Assembly: GCF_000368025.1 (NCBI RefSeq)
Contig: NZ_KB849212.1
Coordinates: 1,411,198 to 1,475,197, forward strand
Reading direction: 5' to 3'
Source: Acinetobacter parvus DSM 16617 = CIP 108168
GTDB lineage: Bacteria > Pseudomonadota > Gammaproteobacteria > Pseudomonadales > Moraxellaceae
DNA: 64,000 nt
Below, piece after piece: positions 26,014-34,400 of this stretch; position 1 is the first letter of the stretch, and each line of letters begins with the position of its first letter. The notes below the pieces were generated by a model that worked only from the letters and a program-made list of their open reading frames with translations, was not told where the DNA came from and made no database searches. The translations under genes and the position numbers were made by a program.

Positions 26014-26162
26014 AGTATGAAACTTTATTACTCGATGAAAAGTAAAAATGGAAGAAATGATAAAGCTGAGTATGAAACTTTATTTTTTCTTCCATTCATT
26101 ACGAAGTAGAAATATCAATAAGATAGGTTAGGATCAGTATGAAACTTTATTACTCTCGTACA
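26014..26162. repeat. Left end: three spaced TnsB-binding-type repeats
   Basis: Inverted copies (AGTATGAAACTTTATTACT) lie at 26014-26032, 26069-26087 (last bases degenerate) and 26136-26154, spaced 55 and 67 bp apart. The terminus is CTCGTACA. Spread sites over about 150 bp are typical of Tn7 left ends. Confidence 0.88.
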
Positions 26163-26167
26163 GTTCG
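26163..26167. repeat. Target-site duplication GTTCG, distal copy
   Basis: Matches 12695-12699 exactly. It is followed by the right arm of the split glmS terminator (26168-26195). Confidence 0.95.
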
Positions 26168-26227
26168 CCTTTCTTCTACCCTTTACCATCATTTTCAACT
26201 ATAAATTAAGAATTTAAAAAATTTATT

Positions 26228-26866
26228 TTATGCCACATAACGACTATTTTTATGATTTAGCAAAATAATTGAATTCAGGATTACCGCACCTAAAATAGAA
26301 ATTAAAACCAGTTTCCAGTCCACAAAAAACAGTGATGTTAATAAGATCGCCACATCAATTCCCATCTGTACCTTTCCAGCTGGAATCTTGAAATGTTCCT
26401 GCAAATACAGCGCAAGCAGGTTGATGCCACCCAGACTTGAACGATGCCGAAACAGGATCAGGAAACTTACCCCCATTAGCACATTGGCAAAAATCGTGGC
26501 ATAGATTGGATTGACCTCTGACAACTGAAAGAAATGGGGAATGGTTTCTGTAAACCCAGCCAGTAATGCCACCGCGACAAAGGTTTTCACCACAAGGGCA
26601 ATACCCATCTTTTTATAGGCAAAATAGTAAAATGGAATGTTGATCAAGAAAAATAAGATGCCAAACTTGATGTCAGTGATGTAGTGAATCAACAACGACA
26701 ATCCTGCCGTTCCACCTGTCATAATGCCTGCCTGCTGCAACAGGGTCATGGCAAACGATAAAATAAATGTTCCAATCAACATCGCCAGAGCGTCCTCCAC
26801 TCTTGAGTGTTGGTCTACCACAGGCACGGCTGGGCTTAGCAAAGATACATGTTGATCAGTACTCAT
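26228..26866 (-). CDS. YitT-family membrane protein
   Basis: Inner-membrane protein of 212 residues from ATG 26866, or 244 from an upstream start at 26962. It belongs to the YitT/DUF161 family: MLIGTFILSFAMTLLQQAGIMTGGTAGLSLLIHY is the family signature, with the glycine-rich loop between helices. A second similar half includes RHRSSLGGINLLALYLQE. About five TM segments are visible and the substrate is unknown. Full YitT proteins usually carry an additional C-terminal cytosolic domain that is absent here. Before the transposon inserted, this gene was the convergent neighbour of glmS. Confidence 0.82.
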   Translation of the reverse strand: MSTDQHVSLLSPAVPVVDQHSRVEDALAMLIGTFILSFAMTLLQQAGIMTGGTAGLSLLIHYITDIKFGILFFLINIPFYYFAYKKMGIALVVKTFVAVALLAGFTETIPHFFQLSEVNPIYATIFANVLMGVSFLILFRHRSSLGGINLLALYLQEHFKIPAGKVQMGIDVAILLTSLFFVDWKLVLISILGAVILNSIILLNHKNSRYVA

Positions 26867-27082
26867 AACGGTATAACTCAAGAAAGAAGACAACAGCAGG
26901 GAGAGCATCCTGAATGTGGATGCGGATTGATATATTTGATCATTTTTATAGTTTTTACGCAATTTATTATTATATTTTTATCATAAATGCAATTTATAAT
27001 TAAAATAACACATTAAAATACAAAAAGTTTGCGCTGTGATAACGTTATCTTGACTGGCATTATAAGGGTAGCAAAGTATTTA

Positions 27083-27547
27083 TTATTTAATCGCAATGCC
27101 ATTTTCCTTTAATTTTTCTAAAACAATAGATGTATTTAAATTACTGACTCCAAAGTTACTGGATGACAAAGTACCAATTAATTTCACCATTTCATCCAAA
27201 CTCTTGACCGCAACTTTAAGTACAAAATCATAACTGCCTGTGAGTTTATGAATATCTTTAACTGCGGGCTCATGCAAAAGAAACTCAACAAAACGATCAT
27301 GGGTTGCATCATTATAATTCTGCAATTTCACCTCAATAATCCCCATAATCGGCGTTGGGTCAGCATCCAGGGCAATCTGCGCATAATAGCCTGTGATAAT
27401 TTTCTTCTGTTCGAGGTTAATCCGACGGCGTGAACACTGGGAAGTAGACAAGCCCACCAACTCAGCGAGTTGCTGATTGGCCAAACGTCCATTAAGCTGG
27501 AGGTGATGAATAATTTTGCGGTCAAAATTATCTATTTCTTCAGTCAT
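27083..27547 (-). CDS. Lrp/AsnC-family transcriptional regulator
   Basis: The 154-residue regulator has an N-terminal helix-turn-helix (FDRKIIHHLQLNGRLANQQLAELVG, LSTSQCSRR) and a C-terminal RAM/ACT ligand-binding domain (IMGIIEVKLQN, DIHKLTGSYDFVLKVAVKSL). Such proteins respond to amino acids. The ATG at 27547 is preceded by AGAGGGTG; an upstream in-frame start at 27583 is less likely. Target genes are not evident; the neighbouring YitT gene is in the same direction 217 bases downstream. Confidence 0.88.
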   Translation of the reverse strand: MTEEIDNFDRKIIHHLQLNGRLANQQLAELVGLSTSQCSRRRINLEQKKIITGYYAQIALDADPTPIMGIIEVKLQNYNDATHDRFVEFLLHEPAVKDIHKLTGSYDFVLKVAVKSLDEMVKLIGTLSSSNFGVSNLNTSIVLEKLKENGIAIK

Positions 27548-27637
27548 AACACCCTCTATTACTATTCTAGTCCGCAAATACAATAAGGCATTTACTCGTG
27601 AACAAAAGTTTACGTTTTTAGCATGGCCGTCACAAGC

Positions 27638-28270
27638 CTAGGCAAGCAGGTTGGATGACTGTATCCGCTGAACCCCCTGCCCAGACATTTCCTGCCAGGC
27701 CTTTTGCAGTGAGCCATTCAAGTCAATCGCCTTACAGGCATCCTCAACCACATAGGTTTTAAAGCCAAAATGTACAGCATCCAAAGCCGTCCATGCCACA
27801 CAGAAGTCCGTGGCAATTCCAACAATATAAACGGTATCCACCTGATGTTCCTTTAAATAGCCATTGAGACCTGTGGGTGTCTTGCGATCAGCCTCCATAA
27901 AGGCGGAATAGCTATCAATATCTGGATGAAAGCCCTTACGGATAATCAACTGCGCGGCTGGAATATTGAGGCTCGGATGAAATTCAGCATCATGGCTGCC
28001 CTGCACACAGTGTTTTGGCCATAGCACCTGCGTACCATAAGCCAGTTCAACCGTTTCAAAGGGCACTTTATCCTTATGGTTTTCCGCAAAGGAAATATGC
28101 TGTTCAGGATGCCAGTCCTGTGTCAGCACAACCGTATCGAACTGCTGCGCCAACTGATTAATCAATGGAATAATCTGGTCCGCATCGGCGACCGCCAGAT
28201 TACCGCCAGGCGTAAAGCCATTTTGGACATCGACCACGATCAATGCGCTATGTCTGGAATGTTTCTGCAT
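27638..28270 (-). CDS. pncA: Nicotinamidase
   Basis: PncA deamidates nicotinamide to nicotinate for NAD salvage. The 210-residue cysteine hydrolase has the catalytic aspartate in LIVVDVQNGFTPGGNL, the metal-binding DWHPEQHISF, and the nucleophilic cysteine in VGIATDFCVAWTALDA. Also conserved is HCVQGSHDAEFHP. The first ATG of the frame is at 28270; a TTG at 28282 adds four residues. Confidence 0.94.
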   Translation of the reverse strand: MQKHSRHSALIVVDVQNGFTPGGNLAVADADQIIPLINQLAQQFDTVVLTQDWHPEQHISFAENHKDKVPFETVELAYGTQVLWPKHCVQGSHDAEFHPSLNIPAAQLIIRKGFHPDIDSYSAFMEADRKTPTGLNGYLKEHQVDTVYIVGIATDFCVAWTALDAVHFGFKTYVVEDACKAIDLNGSLQKAWQEMSGQGVQRIQSSNLLA

Positions 28271-28538
28271 TTTATAATTCAACCTTAAGCTGCTGTTTTT
28301 ACCTTACCCTGCTGCTGACTTTACCGCCACTGTTCTCTGAATTTTTATCGAGATGAATTAAAGTTTTCCACAGTTTGACTAAAGCATATTGTTCTTATGC
28401 GCTCGATCAGTCATAATTTGCATAATTGTCATTCAACCAAGCTCATTGCTGAATGACCAATCAAAATACTGCAACCATCCATTATTTCGTTTTTTATTCA
28501 CTTCAAATTCGGATGGGAAAATAGGATATTTTTTTAAA

Positions 28539-29432
28539 ATGACTCAGCTAGCACAGAATATTCAAGGCTCAATTGTCGCAATCGTTACCCCTATGTTTGA
28601 AGATGGTGGTGTGGATTGGAAGAGTCTTGAGAAGCTTGTTGAGTGGCACATCCAGCAAGGCACACATAGCATTGTCGCTGTCGGCACAACAGGCGAAGCC
28701 TCAACTTTGAGCATGGAAGAACATATCAAGGTCATTCAGGAAGTGATCCGTGTTGCCAATAAACGCATTCCGATCATTGCTGGAACAGGTGCGAATTCGA
28801 CACGTGAAGCGATTGAACTGACTCAGGCAGCCAAAGATGTTGGCGCTGATGCAGCGCTTTTGGTCACGCCTTACTATAATAAACCGACACAGGAAGGCTT
28901 ATACCAGCACTATAAAGCCATTGCTGAAGCGGTTGAAATTTCACAGATTCTTTACAATGTTCCAGGCCGTACTGGCGTGGACATGCAAAATGAGACAGTG
29001 ATCCGCCTTGCTGATGTCAAGAACATCGTCGGCATTAAGGATGCAACGGGTGACATTCCTCGTGGCAAGGCACTCATTGACGGTCTAAATGGCAAGATCG
29101 CCGTTTATTCAGGTGATGACGCAACCGCATGGGAACTGATTCTGCTGGGTGCCAAAGGCAATATTTCCGTCACCGCAAATGTTGCACCTAAGCAAATGAG
29201 TGAAGTGTGTGAGGCCGCACTGGCGGGAGAACAGGCGAAAGCGCAAGACCTGAATCAGCAAATTGCAAATCTACACAATATTTTGTTTTGCGAATCAAAC
29301 CCAATTCCTGTGAAATGGGCGTTGCATGAGATGGGCTACATGGGTACAGGCATTCGCCTGCCTTTGACCCCGCTTGCGGAACAATATCGTGAACCTCTTC
29401 GCAATGGTTTAAAAGTTGCGGGAATTATCTAA
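28539..29432 (+). CDS. dapA: 4-hydroxy-tetrahydrodipicolinate synthase
   Basis: DapA condenses pyruvate with aspartate semialdehyde, the committed step to lysine and diaminopimelate. The 297-residue TIM barrel carries SIVAIVTPMFEDGGVDW, the VGTTGEASTL pyruvate-carboxylate loop, LYNVPGRTG with the catalytic tyrosine, and the Schiff-base lysine at about K167 (VGIKDATGD). The ATG at 28539 is preferred over the longer upstream frame, which lacks homology. It begins a dapA-bamC-purC cluster as in E. coli. Confidence 0.96.
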   Translation: MTQLAQNIQGSIVAIVTPMFEDGGVDWKSLEKLVEWHIQQGTHSIVAVGTTGEASTLSMEEHIKVIQEVIRVANKRIPIIAGTGANSTREAIELTQAAKDVGADAALLVTPYYNKPTQEGLYQHYKAIAEAVEISQILYNVPGRTGVDMQNETVIRLADVKNIVGIKDATGDIPRGKALIDGLNGKIAVYSGDDATAWELILLGAKGNISVTANVAPKQMSEVCEAALAGEQAKAQDLNQQIANLHNILFCESNPIPVKWALHEMGYMGTGIRLPLTPLAEQYREPLRNGLKVAGII

Positions 29433-29444
29433 TACGAGCAATTT

Positions 29445-30050
29445 ATGATGCAATTACGTCTTGGTGTTGTCCTGGTCATTTCAGCTTTAAGTTTGGCTGG
29501 TTGTGGTCGTTTTGCCCTGAATAACCATTCTCTGGATTATAAAAAGGCGCAGGCACTTGAACCCCTCAAATTCCCTGACAATGCAACGGTCAGACCATTT
29601 ACACCATTGTATCCAGCTCCTACGGTTGACGCGCTTGCCATCGAGCATGCGCCAAATTTTGTAAACAAGACGGGCAACCGTTATGCGCTTCCCCGTCCAG
29701 AGGCAATGCAGAGTTCAGGCAATCCTGCTGCAAGCACAACTGCGACTTTAGGTCGTCCACAACTGGTGATGGATGGCAACAAGAATCCACTGCTTAAGGT
29801 AGATGGACCAACCGCAACCGCCTGGCAGTATACCTTTGCAACCTTGAGCAGCCTCAACTACAAGGTGGTTTCACAGGCGGAGAATGGTTATGAGGCAACC
29901 ATCAAGGTAGGCGACCAGAACTACCTGCTCAAGCTCTCTGCCGTAGGCACAAGCAACACTGTTGCCCTGTTTAAACTTGACACCACCTTTGCAGACCAAG
30001 CCACGGCAACGGAAGTGTTAACCCAGATTTACCAAAATTGGCCAGCCTAG
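29445..30050 (+). CDS. bamC: BamC-like outer-membrane lipoprotein
   Basis: The 201-residue product has a lipoprotein signal with lipobox LAGC (Cys near residue 20), followed by a short unstructured stretch and one beta-rich helix-grip-like domain (residues ~115-200). The position between dapA and purC is that of bamC (nlpB) in E. coli, part of the BAM complex that inserts outer-membrane beta-barrels. It is shorter than E. coli BamC (~344 residues) and appears to have one helix-grip domain instead of two. The assignment rests mainly on context. Confidence 0.72.
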   Translation: MMQLRLGVVLVISALSLAGCGRFALNNHSLDYKKAQALEPLKFPDNATVRPFTPLYPAPTVDALAIEHAPNFVNKTGNRYALPRPEAMQSSGNPAASTTATLGRPQLVMDGNKNPLLKVDGPTATAWQYTFATLSSLNYKVVSQAENGYEATIKVGDQNYLLKLSAVGTSNTVALFKLDTTFADQATATEVLTQIYQNWPA

Positions 30051-30086
30051 TGATTGACTAGGCATTTTCTAAATAAAGGTTCCCCC

Positions 30087-30806
30087 ATGTTAAAACAAAC
30101 CTTGCTCTATACTGGTAAAGCAAAATCTGTCTATGAAACAGATCATGCTGACCACCTGATTTTAGTCTTTCGTGATGATGCCTCTGCGTTCAATGGCGAA
30201 AAAATCGAACAACTAGATCGTAAAGGCAAGGTCAACAACCGTTTTAACGCCTTTATCATGGAAAAACTGGCTGAAGCTGGCATTGAGACGCATTTTGAAA
30301 AACTGCTTTCTCCAACTGAAGTGCTGGTTAAGAAACTCCAGATGATTCCAGTTGAATGTGTGATTCGTAACTATGCTGCGGGTTCACTGTGCCGTCGCTT
30401 GGGTGTTGAGGAAGGCAAGGAACTGACGCCACCAACTTTCGAATTGTTCTTTAAGGACGATGCGCTTGGCGATCCAATGGTGAACGAGTCTCAGGCGATT
30501 GCCTTGGGTTGGGCGAATGCTGAACAGCTTGAAAAAATGAAAGAGCTGACTTATCAGGTGAATGATGTGCTTAAAGCATTGTTCGACGCGGGCAACATGA
30601 TTCTGGTTGACTTTAAACTTGAGTTTGGTGTGTTCCATGACCGTATTGTACTGGGTGATGAGTTCTCTCCAGACGGTTGCCGTTTATGGGATAAAGACAC
30701 CAAGAAAAAACTAGATAAAGACCGTTTCCGTCAGGGTTTAGGTGGTGTAGTTGAGGCCTATGAAGAAGTTGCTGCACGTTTGGGCATCAACCTAGATGAT
30801 ATCTAA
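30087..30806 (+). CDS. purC: Phosphoribosylaminoimidazole-succinocarboxamide synthase
   Basis: PurC (SAICAR synthetase) ligates aspartate to CAIR in purine synthesis. At 239 residues it has LLYTGKAKSVYET at the N-terminus, IPVECVIRNYAAGSLCRRLG, the active-site segment ILVDFKLEFG and LGDEFSPDGCRLWD. I chose the ATG at 30087 over an upstream frame start at 30054. A strong terminator follows. Confidence 0.96.
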   Translation: MLKQTLLYTGKAKSVYETDHADHLILVFRDDASAFNGEKIEQLDRKGKVNNRFNAFIMEKLAEAGIETHFEKLLSPTEVLVKKLQMIPVECVIRNYAAGSLCRRLGVEEGKELTPPTFELFFKDDALGDPMVNESQAIALGWANAEQLEKMKELTYQVNDVLKALFDAGNMILVDFKLEFGVFHDRIVLGDEFSPDGCRLWDKDTKKKLDKDRFRQGLGGVVEAYEEVAARLGINLDDI

Positions 30807-30833
30807 GCTTTTATAGAGCTTAAGTTTTCATAT

Positions 30834-30863
30834 AAAAAACCAGCCATTTAGGCTGGTTTTTTT
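30834..30863. terminator. Rho-independent terminator after purC
   Basis: AAAAAACCAGCC and GGCTGGTTTTTT pair around a 5-base loop, with T-runs on both strands. It can also stop the leftward transcript from the acyltransferase remnant. Confidence 0.9.
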
Positions 30864-30881
30864 ATTATCGGTCAATTGAAC

Positions 30882-31220
30882 CTAGAACCGACTCGCCAAT
30901 TGGTTTGAAATCTTGATTGCTGCATCATCCACATAACGGCTATACGGATATGCCAGCATAATACTCATGATCACGGTAAAAAGACTTGCCCATAGTCCCG
31001 CACCACTCAGGACAAAGAACACAAAAACCGCGCCTGTTCCTGAATAGAAAAATGCCAGCGGCGAGTTGTGCAACTGGGCGAAAAGAGCATATTGCGGAAC
31101 CGCACTTTCACCAAAATTATGAAGTTGTGGAAAGAATGTCAGCGACAGGTGTGACAACACCACCGCAAGACAGGCAAGGCCCCGTATACTTTCCGCAGCA
31201 TTAATTTTTTGGGTGGACAT
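30882..31220 (-). pseudogene. Acyltransferase-3 family gene with large internal deletion
   Basis: The open frame is only 112 residues, but it joins the two ends of a much longer membrane acyltransferase. Residues ~8-76 (ESIRGLACLAVVLSHLSL ... GTGAVFVFFVLSGAGL) are the N-terminal catalytic-histidine region of the family. Residues ~80-112 (FTVIMSIMLAYPYSRYVDD...) look like the last TM helix and tail. Some 250 residues in between are missing in frame. The remnant cannot have the usual ten-helix fold. Confidence 0.72.
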
Positions 31221-31343
31221 TGATGGAACTTTATCATCCGTGATAAACGGCGATGATGCGTTGTTTTATATGAAGTGTCTAGTATCACTATAAAAATATC
31301 TGTCCATTTGCCTGCTACATTATAGACCCAGACCAGCTCAGAG

Positions 31344-32621
31344 TTATTGCTGCTGTTCCTGCTGCCAACGACGTTGCTGCAAACGTTCGCCCTCAACTTC
31401 ACGCTTGTTTCTGGCAGATTCATACAGCTTAGTGCCTTTTAACTCAGGCGGCAGATATTCCTGCATCACAAAATGCTCTGGGAAATTGTGTGGATACAGA
31501 TAATCCACGCCATAGCCCTGCTGTTTCATCAACTTGGTCGGTGCATTGCGTAAATGCAAAGGCACAGGCAAATTCGCTGTTTTATCTGCCAGTTCCAGCG
31601 CGCGATTGATGGCTAAATAGGTACTGTTACTTTTCGGGCTGGTGGCCAAATACACCGCACATTGCCCCAGAATAATCCGAGCTTCGGGCATACCCACCGC
31701 CTGCACTGAACGGAAACATTCGCCTGCCAGCAACAAGGCATTGGGATTGGAATTACCAATATCTTCTGAAGCGGCAATCAACATGCGACGGGCGATAAAC
31801 ACAGGGTCTTCGCCCCCCTTGAGCATGCGAGCCATCCAGTACAATGTTGCATCTGGATCACTGCCCCGAATCGACTTGATAAATGCTGAGATAATGTCGT
31901 AGTGCTGCTCGCCTGACTTGTCATAACGCGCAATATTCTGCTGTGCCACCCTGACCACGATGGCATTGGTCACGATATTTTCAATATCGGGCTCAAAGGT
32001 ACTGGCAATCAGGTCAATCAGGTTGAGTGCCTTGCGGGCATCTCCTGCGGCAAACTGAACCAACGCATCATATTCCTCAATCTGGATATGCCGTTGCCTT
32101 AAAAATGAATCAGTTTGAATCGCCCTATTGATCAGGGTTTGAATCGCATCCGCATCCAGACTGTTCAGGGTATAGACCTGACAACGGGACAACAGTGCGC
32201 TATTGACCTCAAAGGATGGATTTTCAGTGGTGGCCCCGATCAGGGTAATTTTGCCTTTCTCCACCGCACCCAGTAAGGCGTCCTGCTGCGACTTATTAAA
32301 ACGGTGAATTTCGTCAATAAACACTATTGGCGTAAGCAGATCACCACTTTCGGCAATCACTTCGCGCAGTTCTTTCACACCTGTATTCAGTGCAGACAGG
32401 CTAATGAAAGGACGATCCACCGCCTGAGCCAGCAATAGGGCAATGGTGGTTTTACCTACTCCAGGAGGCCCCCAGAAAATGATCGATGGCAAATGTCCTT
32501 GATCAATCATCTGGCGCAAGGGTGCATGCTCACCCAGCAAATGATCCTGCCCGATGATTTCGGATAAATCACGGGGACGTAAGCGTTCAGGAAGTGGAAT
32601 ATGCGTATCTGACATCATCAA
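31344..32621 (-). CDS. rarA: Replication-associated recombination protein A (RarA/MgsA)
   Basis: RarA is an AAA+ ATPase acting at stalled replication forks. The 425-residue product has the N-terminal PLPERLRPRDLSEIIGQDHLLG, Walker A WGPPGVGKTTIA, Walker B VFIDEIHRFN, sensor 1 IGATTENPSFEV and the C-terminal tetramerisation/clamp region (YWMARMLKGGEDPVFIARR, PHNFPEHFVMQEYLP). The tail is glutamine-rich. Three adjacent Met codons at the start leave the exact initiation open by two residues. Confidence 0.95.
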   Translation of the reverse strand: MMMSDTHIPLPERLRPRDLSEIIGQDHLLGEHAPLRQMIDQGHLPSIIFWGPPGVGKTTIALLLAQAVDRPFISLSALNTGVKELREVIAESGDLLTPIVFIDEIHRFNKSQQDALLGAVEKGKITLIGATTENPSFEVNSALLSRCQVYTLNSLDADAIQTLINRAIQTDSFLRQRHIQIEEYDALVQFAAGDARKALNLIDLIASTFEPDIENIVTNAIVVRVAQQNIARYDKSGEQHYDIISAFIKSIRGSDPDATLYWMARMLKGGEDPVFIARRMLIAASEDIGNSNPNALLLAGECFRSVQAVGMPEARIILGQCAVYLATSPKSNSTYLAINRALELADKTANLPVPLHLRNAPTKLMKQQGYGVDYLYPHNFPEHFVMQEYLPPELKGTKLYESARNKREVEGERLQQRRWQQEQQQ

Positions 32622-32698
32622 GGGCTTTCTGCTGTTTTATCCTAGTCTATTGCGTCTGGCGCAAATCTACAATTTGAATCTGCATGCACTGCGTCATT

Positions 32699-33045
32699 CT
32701 ATTGCGCACTGCTTGCTTCAATGAGCTGCTGCACCACTTCATAGCTGGCTTTAATCCTTGCCTCATTGGGGAAATTGGTATTGGCAAGCTTCACGAGGCC
32801 AATTTTTTGCTGGGGAATAAAGGCGACATGAGCAGCAAAGCCATTGGTGGCACCTGTTTTAACTGCTGCACATTGATATGGACATCCAGAAATTTCAGCA
32901 TATCCGAGCTGGTGCTTTTTATGCCATCAGCTTCAGCATCAAACATGCCTGCTGACACTCGAATCGGCTGATCATTTTTATAGCCTCATGCATATTGCGA
33001 TTGCTGCTGTTCAGGTACATGAATAACTGATGCCACGCACCTAGC
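32699..33045 (-). pseudogene. Remnant of a class C (ADC/AmpC-like) beta-lactamase
   Basis: Minus-strand translation in pieces gives class C beta-lactamase fragments. From about 33045 it reads VPEQQQSQYA-stop-GYKNDQPIRV, where a TGA replaces the Trp of the family YAWGY. It continues SAGMFDAEADGIKSTSSDML and KFLDVHIN. After a jump and frame change, the C-terminus reads AVKTGATNGFAAHVAFIPQQ, ending EASSAQ-stop at 32699. The KTG box is present, but the SxxK serine, the YxN motif and about 90 residues before KTG are missing. It cannot encode an active enzyme. Confidence 0.85.
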
Positions 33046-33137
33046 CTATATGTTGTAAATTTTCAAAAATTCAAACACAACATATTGTGGTGAAAGTGCC
33101 CAAAAATGCACTTACTGCGTAACATCAGTAATTAAGT

Positions 33138-34301
33138 TTATTTGGCACTCAGTTTAAGTAATTTTGCTTTAGGGCCATCTTCAATCACCCAGATTGAACC
33201 ATCCTGTGCCTGATGCAGGCCACGGATACGCTGTTTCATGTCCAGTCGCTGCACTTCCCTGACAGGCTTGGCATTTAGATCAACCACAATAATCGCCTCG
33301 GAGGACAATCCACCAATAAGGGCTTTTTGTTGCCACAAGGGAAATTGATTGCCTGTATAAATCATCAGACTGGAGGGTGAAATGACAGGTGTCCAGTCAA
33401 TCTCAGGTGCCTTAAATTCTGGATGGGTATGATGGTCAGGAATCGGCAAGCCTGAATAATGATCACCATTGGAGACAATCGGATAGCCATAATTTTCTCC
33501 TTTAACGATACGATTTAGCTCATCACCGCCTTTTGGCCCCATCTCCACCACCCAAAGCTGCCCCTGCGGATCAAAGGCCATGCCCAGTGGATTACGATGA
33601 CCCAGTGACCAAATTTGCGCCGTGACACCGCCTTGCTGGATAAATGGATTATCTTTGACTGGCGTAGCATCGTCATTTAGACGCAGAACCTTACCTAGAT
33701 TGCTTTGCATATCCTGAGCAGGATCAAATTTTTGTCGCTCGCCTGAACTGACCCATAATTTTCCATCAGGCCCAAACATCATCCGATGGCCGTAATGCCC
33801 CTGCCCTGAGACTTTCGGCACTTGTTGCCAGATGGTTTTTAAATCGGTCAGTTTTGGCTGTGCAGGATTGGATAAATCCAGCTTTGCCCGTGAAATTTCC
33901 GCTCCATAGCCATCCTGTCCTTTGCTGGCATAACTTAAATACAGCCAGTGATTATTCTGAAAATCAGGATGTAAAATGACATCGCCCAAGCCGCCCTGTC
34001 CACCATAACTCACCGCAGGAACAGCACTGACATTGACAATACTTTTGGTTTTTGGATCGAATAATTTTAATTGTCCCTTACGTTCTGTGATCAGTAGATG
34101 CTGGTCAGGCAAGCTGCTGATGGCCCACGGTTCATTGAACTGGGCAATCGTTTCAACACGATAGCTTTGTGCGATATTGTTTTGGGCACTTGTTTGTGCC
34201 GCGTCCTGTTTAGGAGTTCCTGAATTGGTTTCACTGGAACCACAGGCCAGCAAAAATAAAAAACTGCTGCACAGAAAAGGGGTTGCCATCCATTTAATCA
34301 C
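33138..34301 (-). CDS. PQQ-dependent soluble aldose sugar dehydrogenase-like lipoprotein
   Basis: A six-bladed beta-propeller of the glucose/sorbosone dehydrogenase family (E. coli YliI/Asd type), oxidising aldose sugars with pyrroloquinoline quinone outside the cytoplasm. The 387-residue protein has a lipoprotein signal with lipobox LLAC. Family segments follow: SSLPDQHLLITERKGQLKLF, GGQGGLGDVILHPDF, GHRNPLGMAFDPQGQLWVVE, ENYGYPIVSNGDHYSG and RIRGLHQAQDGSIWVIED. PQQ synthesis genes are not in the window. Confidence 0.9.
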   Translation of the reverse strand: MIKWMATPFLCSSFLFLLACGSSETNSGTPKQDAAQTSAQNNIAQSYRVETIAQFNEPWAISSLPDQHLLITERKGQLKLFDPKTKSIVNVSAVPAVSYGGQGGLGDVILHPDFQNNHWLYLSYASKGQDGYGAEISRAKLDLSNPAQPKLTDLKTIWQQVPKVSGQGHYGHRMMFGPDGKLWVSSGERQKFDPAQDMQSNLGKVLRLNDDATPVKDNPFIQQGGVTAQIWSLGHRNPLGMAFDPQGQLWVVEMGPKGGDELNRIVKGENYGYPIVSNGDHYSGLPIPDHHTHPEFKAPEIDWTPVISPSSLMIYTGNQFPLWQQKALIGGLSSEAIIVVDLNAKPVREVQRLDMKQRIRGLHQAQDGSIWVIEDGPKAKLLKLSAK

Positions 34302-34400
34302 TGTCTATCTCCCTGTTTATACGATTTATTTTACGGAGATTAGCCAGTAACAATGCTGTAGAAATGTTGCTTTATGCAATACCAATCGTTAAGTTCATGC

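Larger units (their letters stand above)
12700..26162. mobile_element. Complete Tn7-family transposon (TnsABCDE plus ATPase/methyltransferase cargo)
   Basis: The element spans 13,463 bp from TGT at 12700 to ACA at 26162. The terminal 27 bases of the two ends differ at one position when read inward (TGTATGAGAGTAATAAAG versus TGTACGAGAGTAATAAAG, then GTTTCATACT in both). It is bounded by GTTCG duplications and lies 25 bp after glmS with tnsA nearest to glmS, the same site and orientation as Tn7 at attTn7. It holds tnsABCDE and five cargo genes. Its coding regions are visibly richer in A and T than the flanking chromosome, indicating horizontal origin. All transposition genes appear intact, so the element may be active. 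Confidence 0.96.

Noticed and set aside
12700..26162. CRISPR array or cas genes in the Tn7-like element
   Set aside because: Some Tn7-like elements use CRISPR targeting, but this one has full-length TnsD and TnsE, no cas gene and no direct-repeat array.
12700..26162. AbaR/Tn6022-type island
   Set aside because: Those insert in comM with different tni genes. Target, ends and TnsABCDE content here are those of Tn7.
32684..32971. 95-codon plus-strand frame
   Set aside because: It is the antisense of the beta-lactamase remnant; the minus strand carries the recognisable protein sequence.
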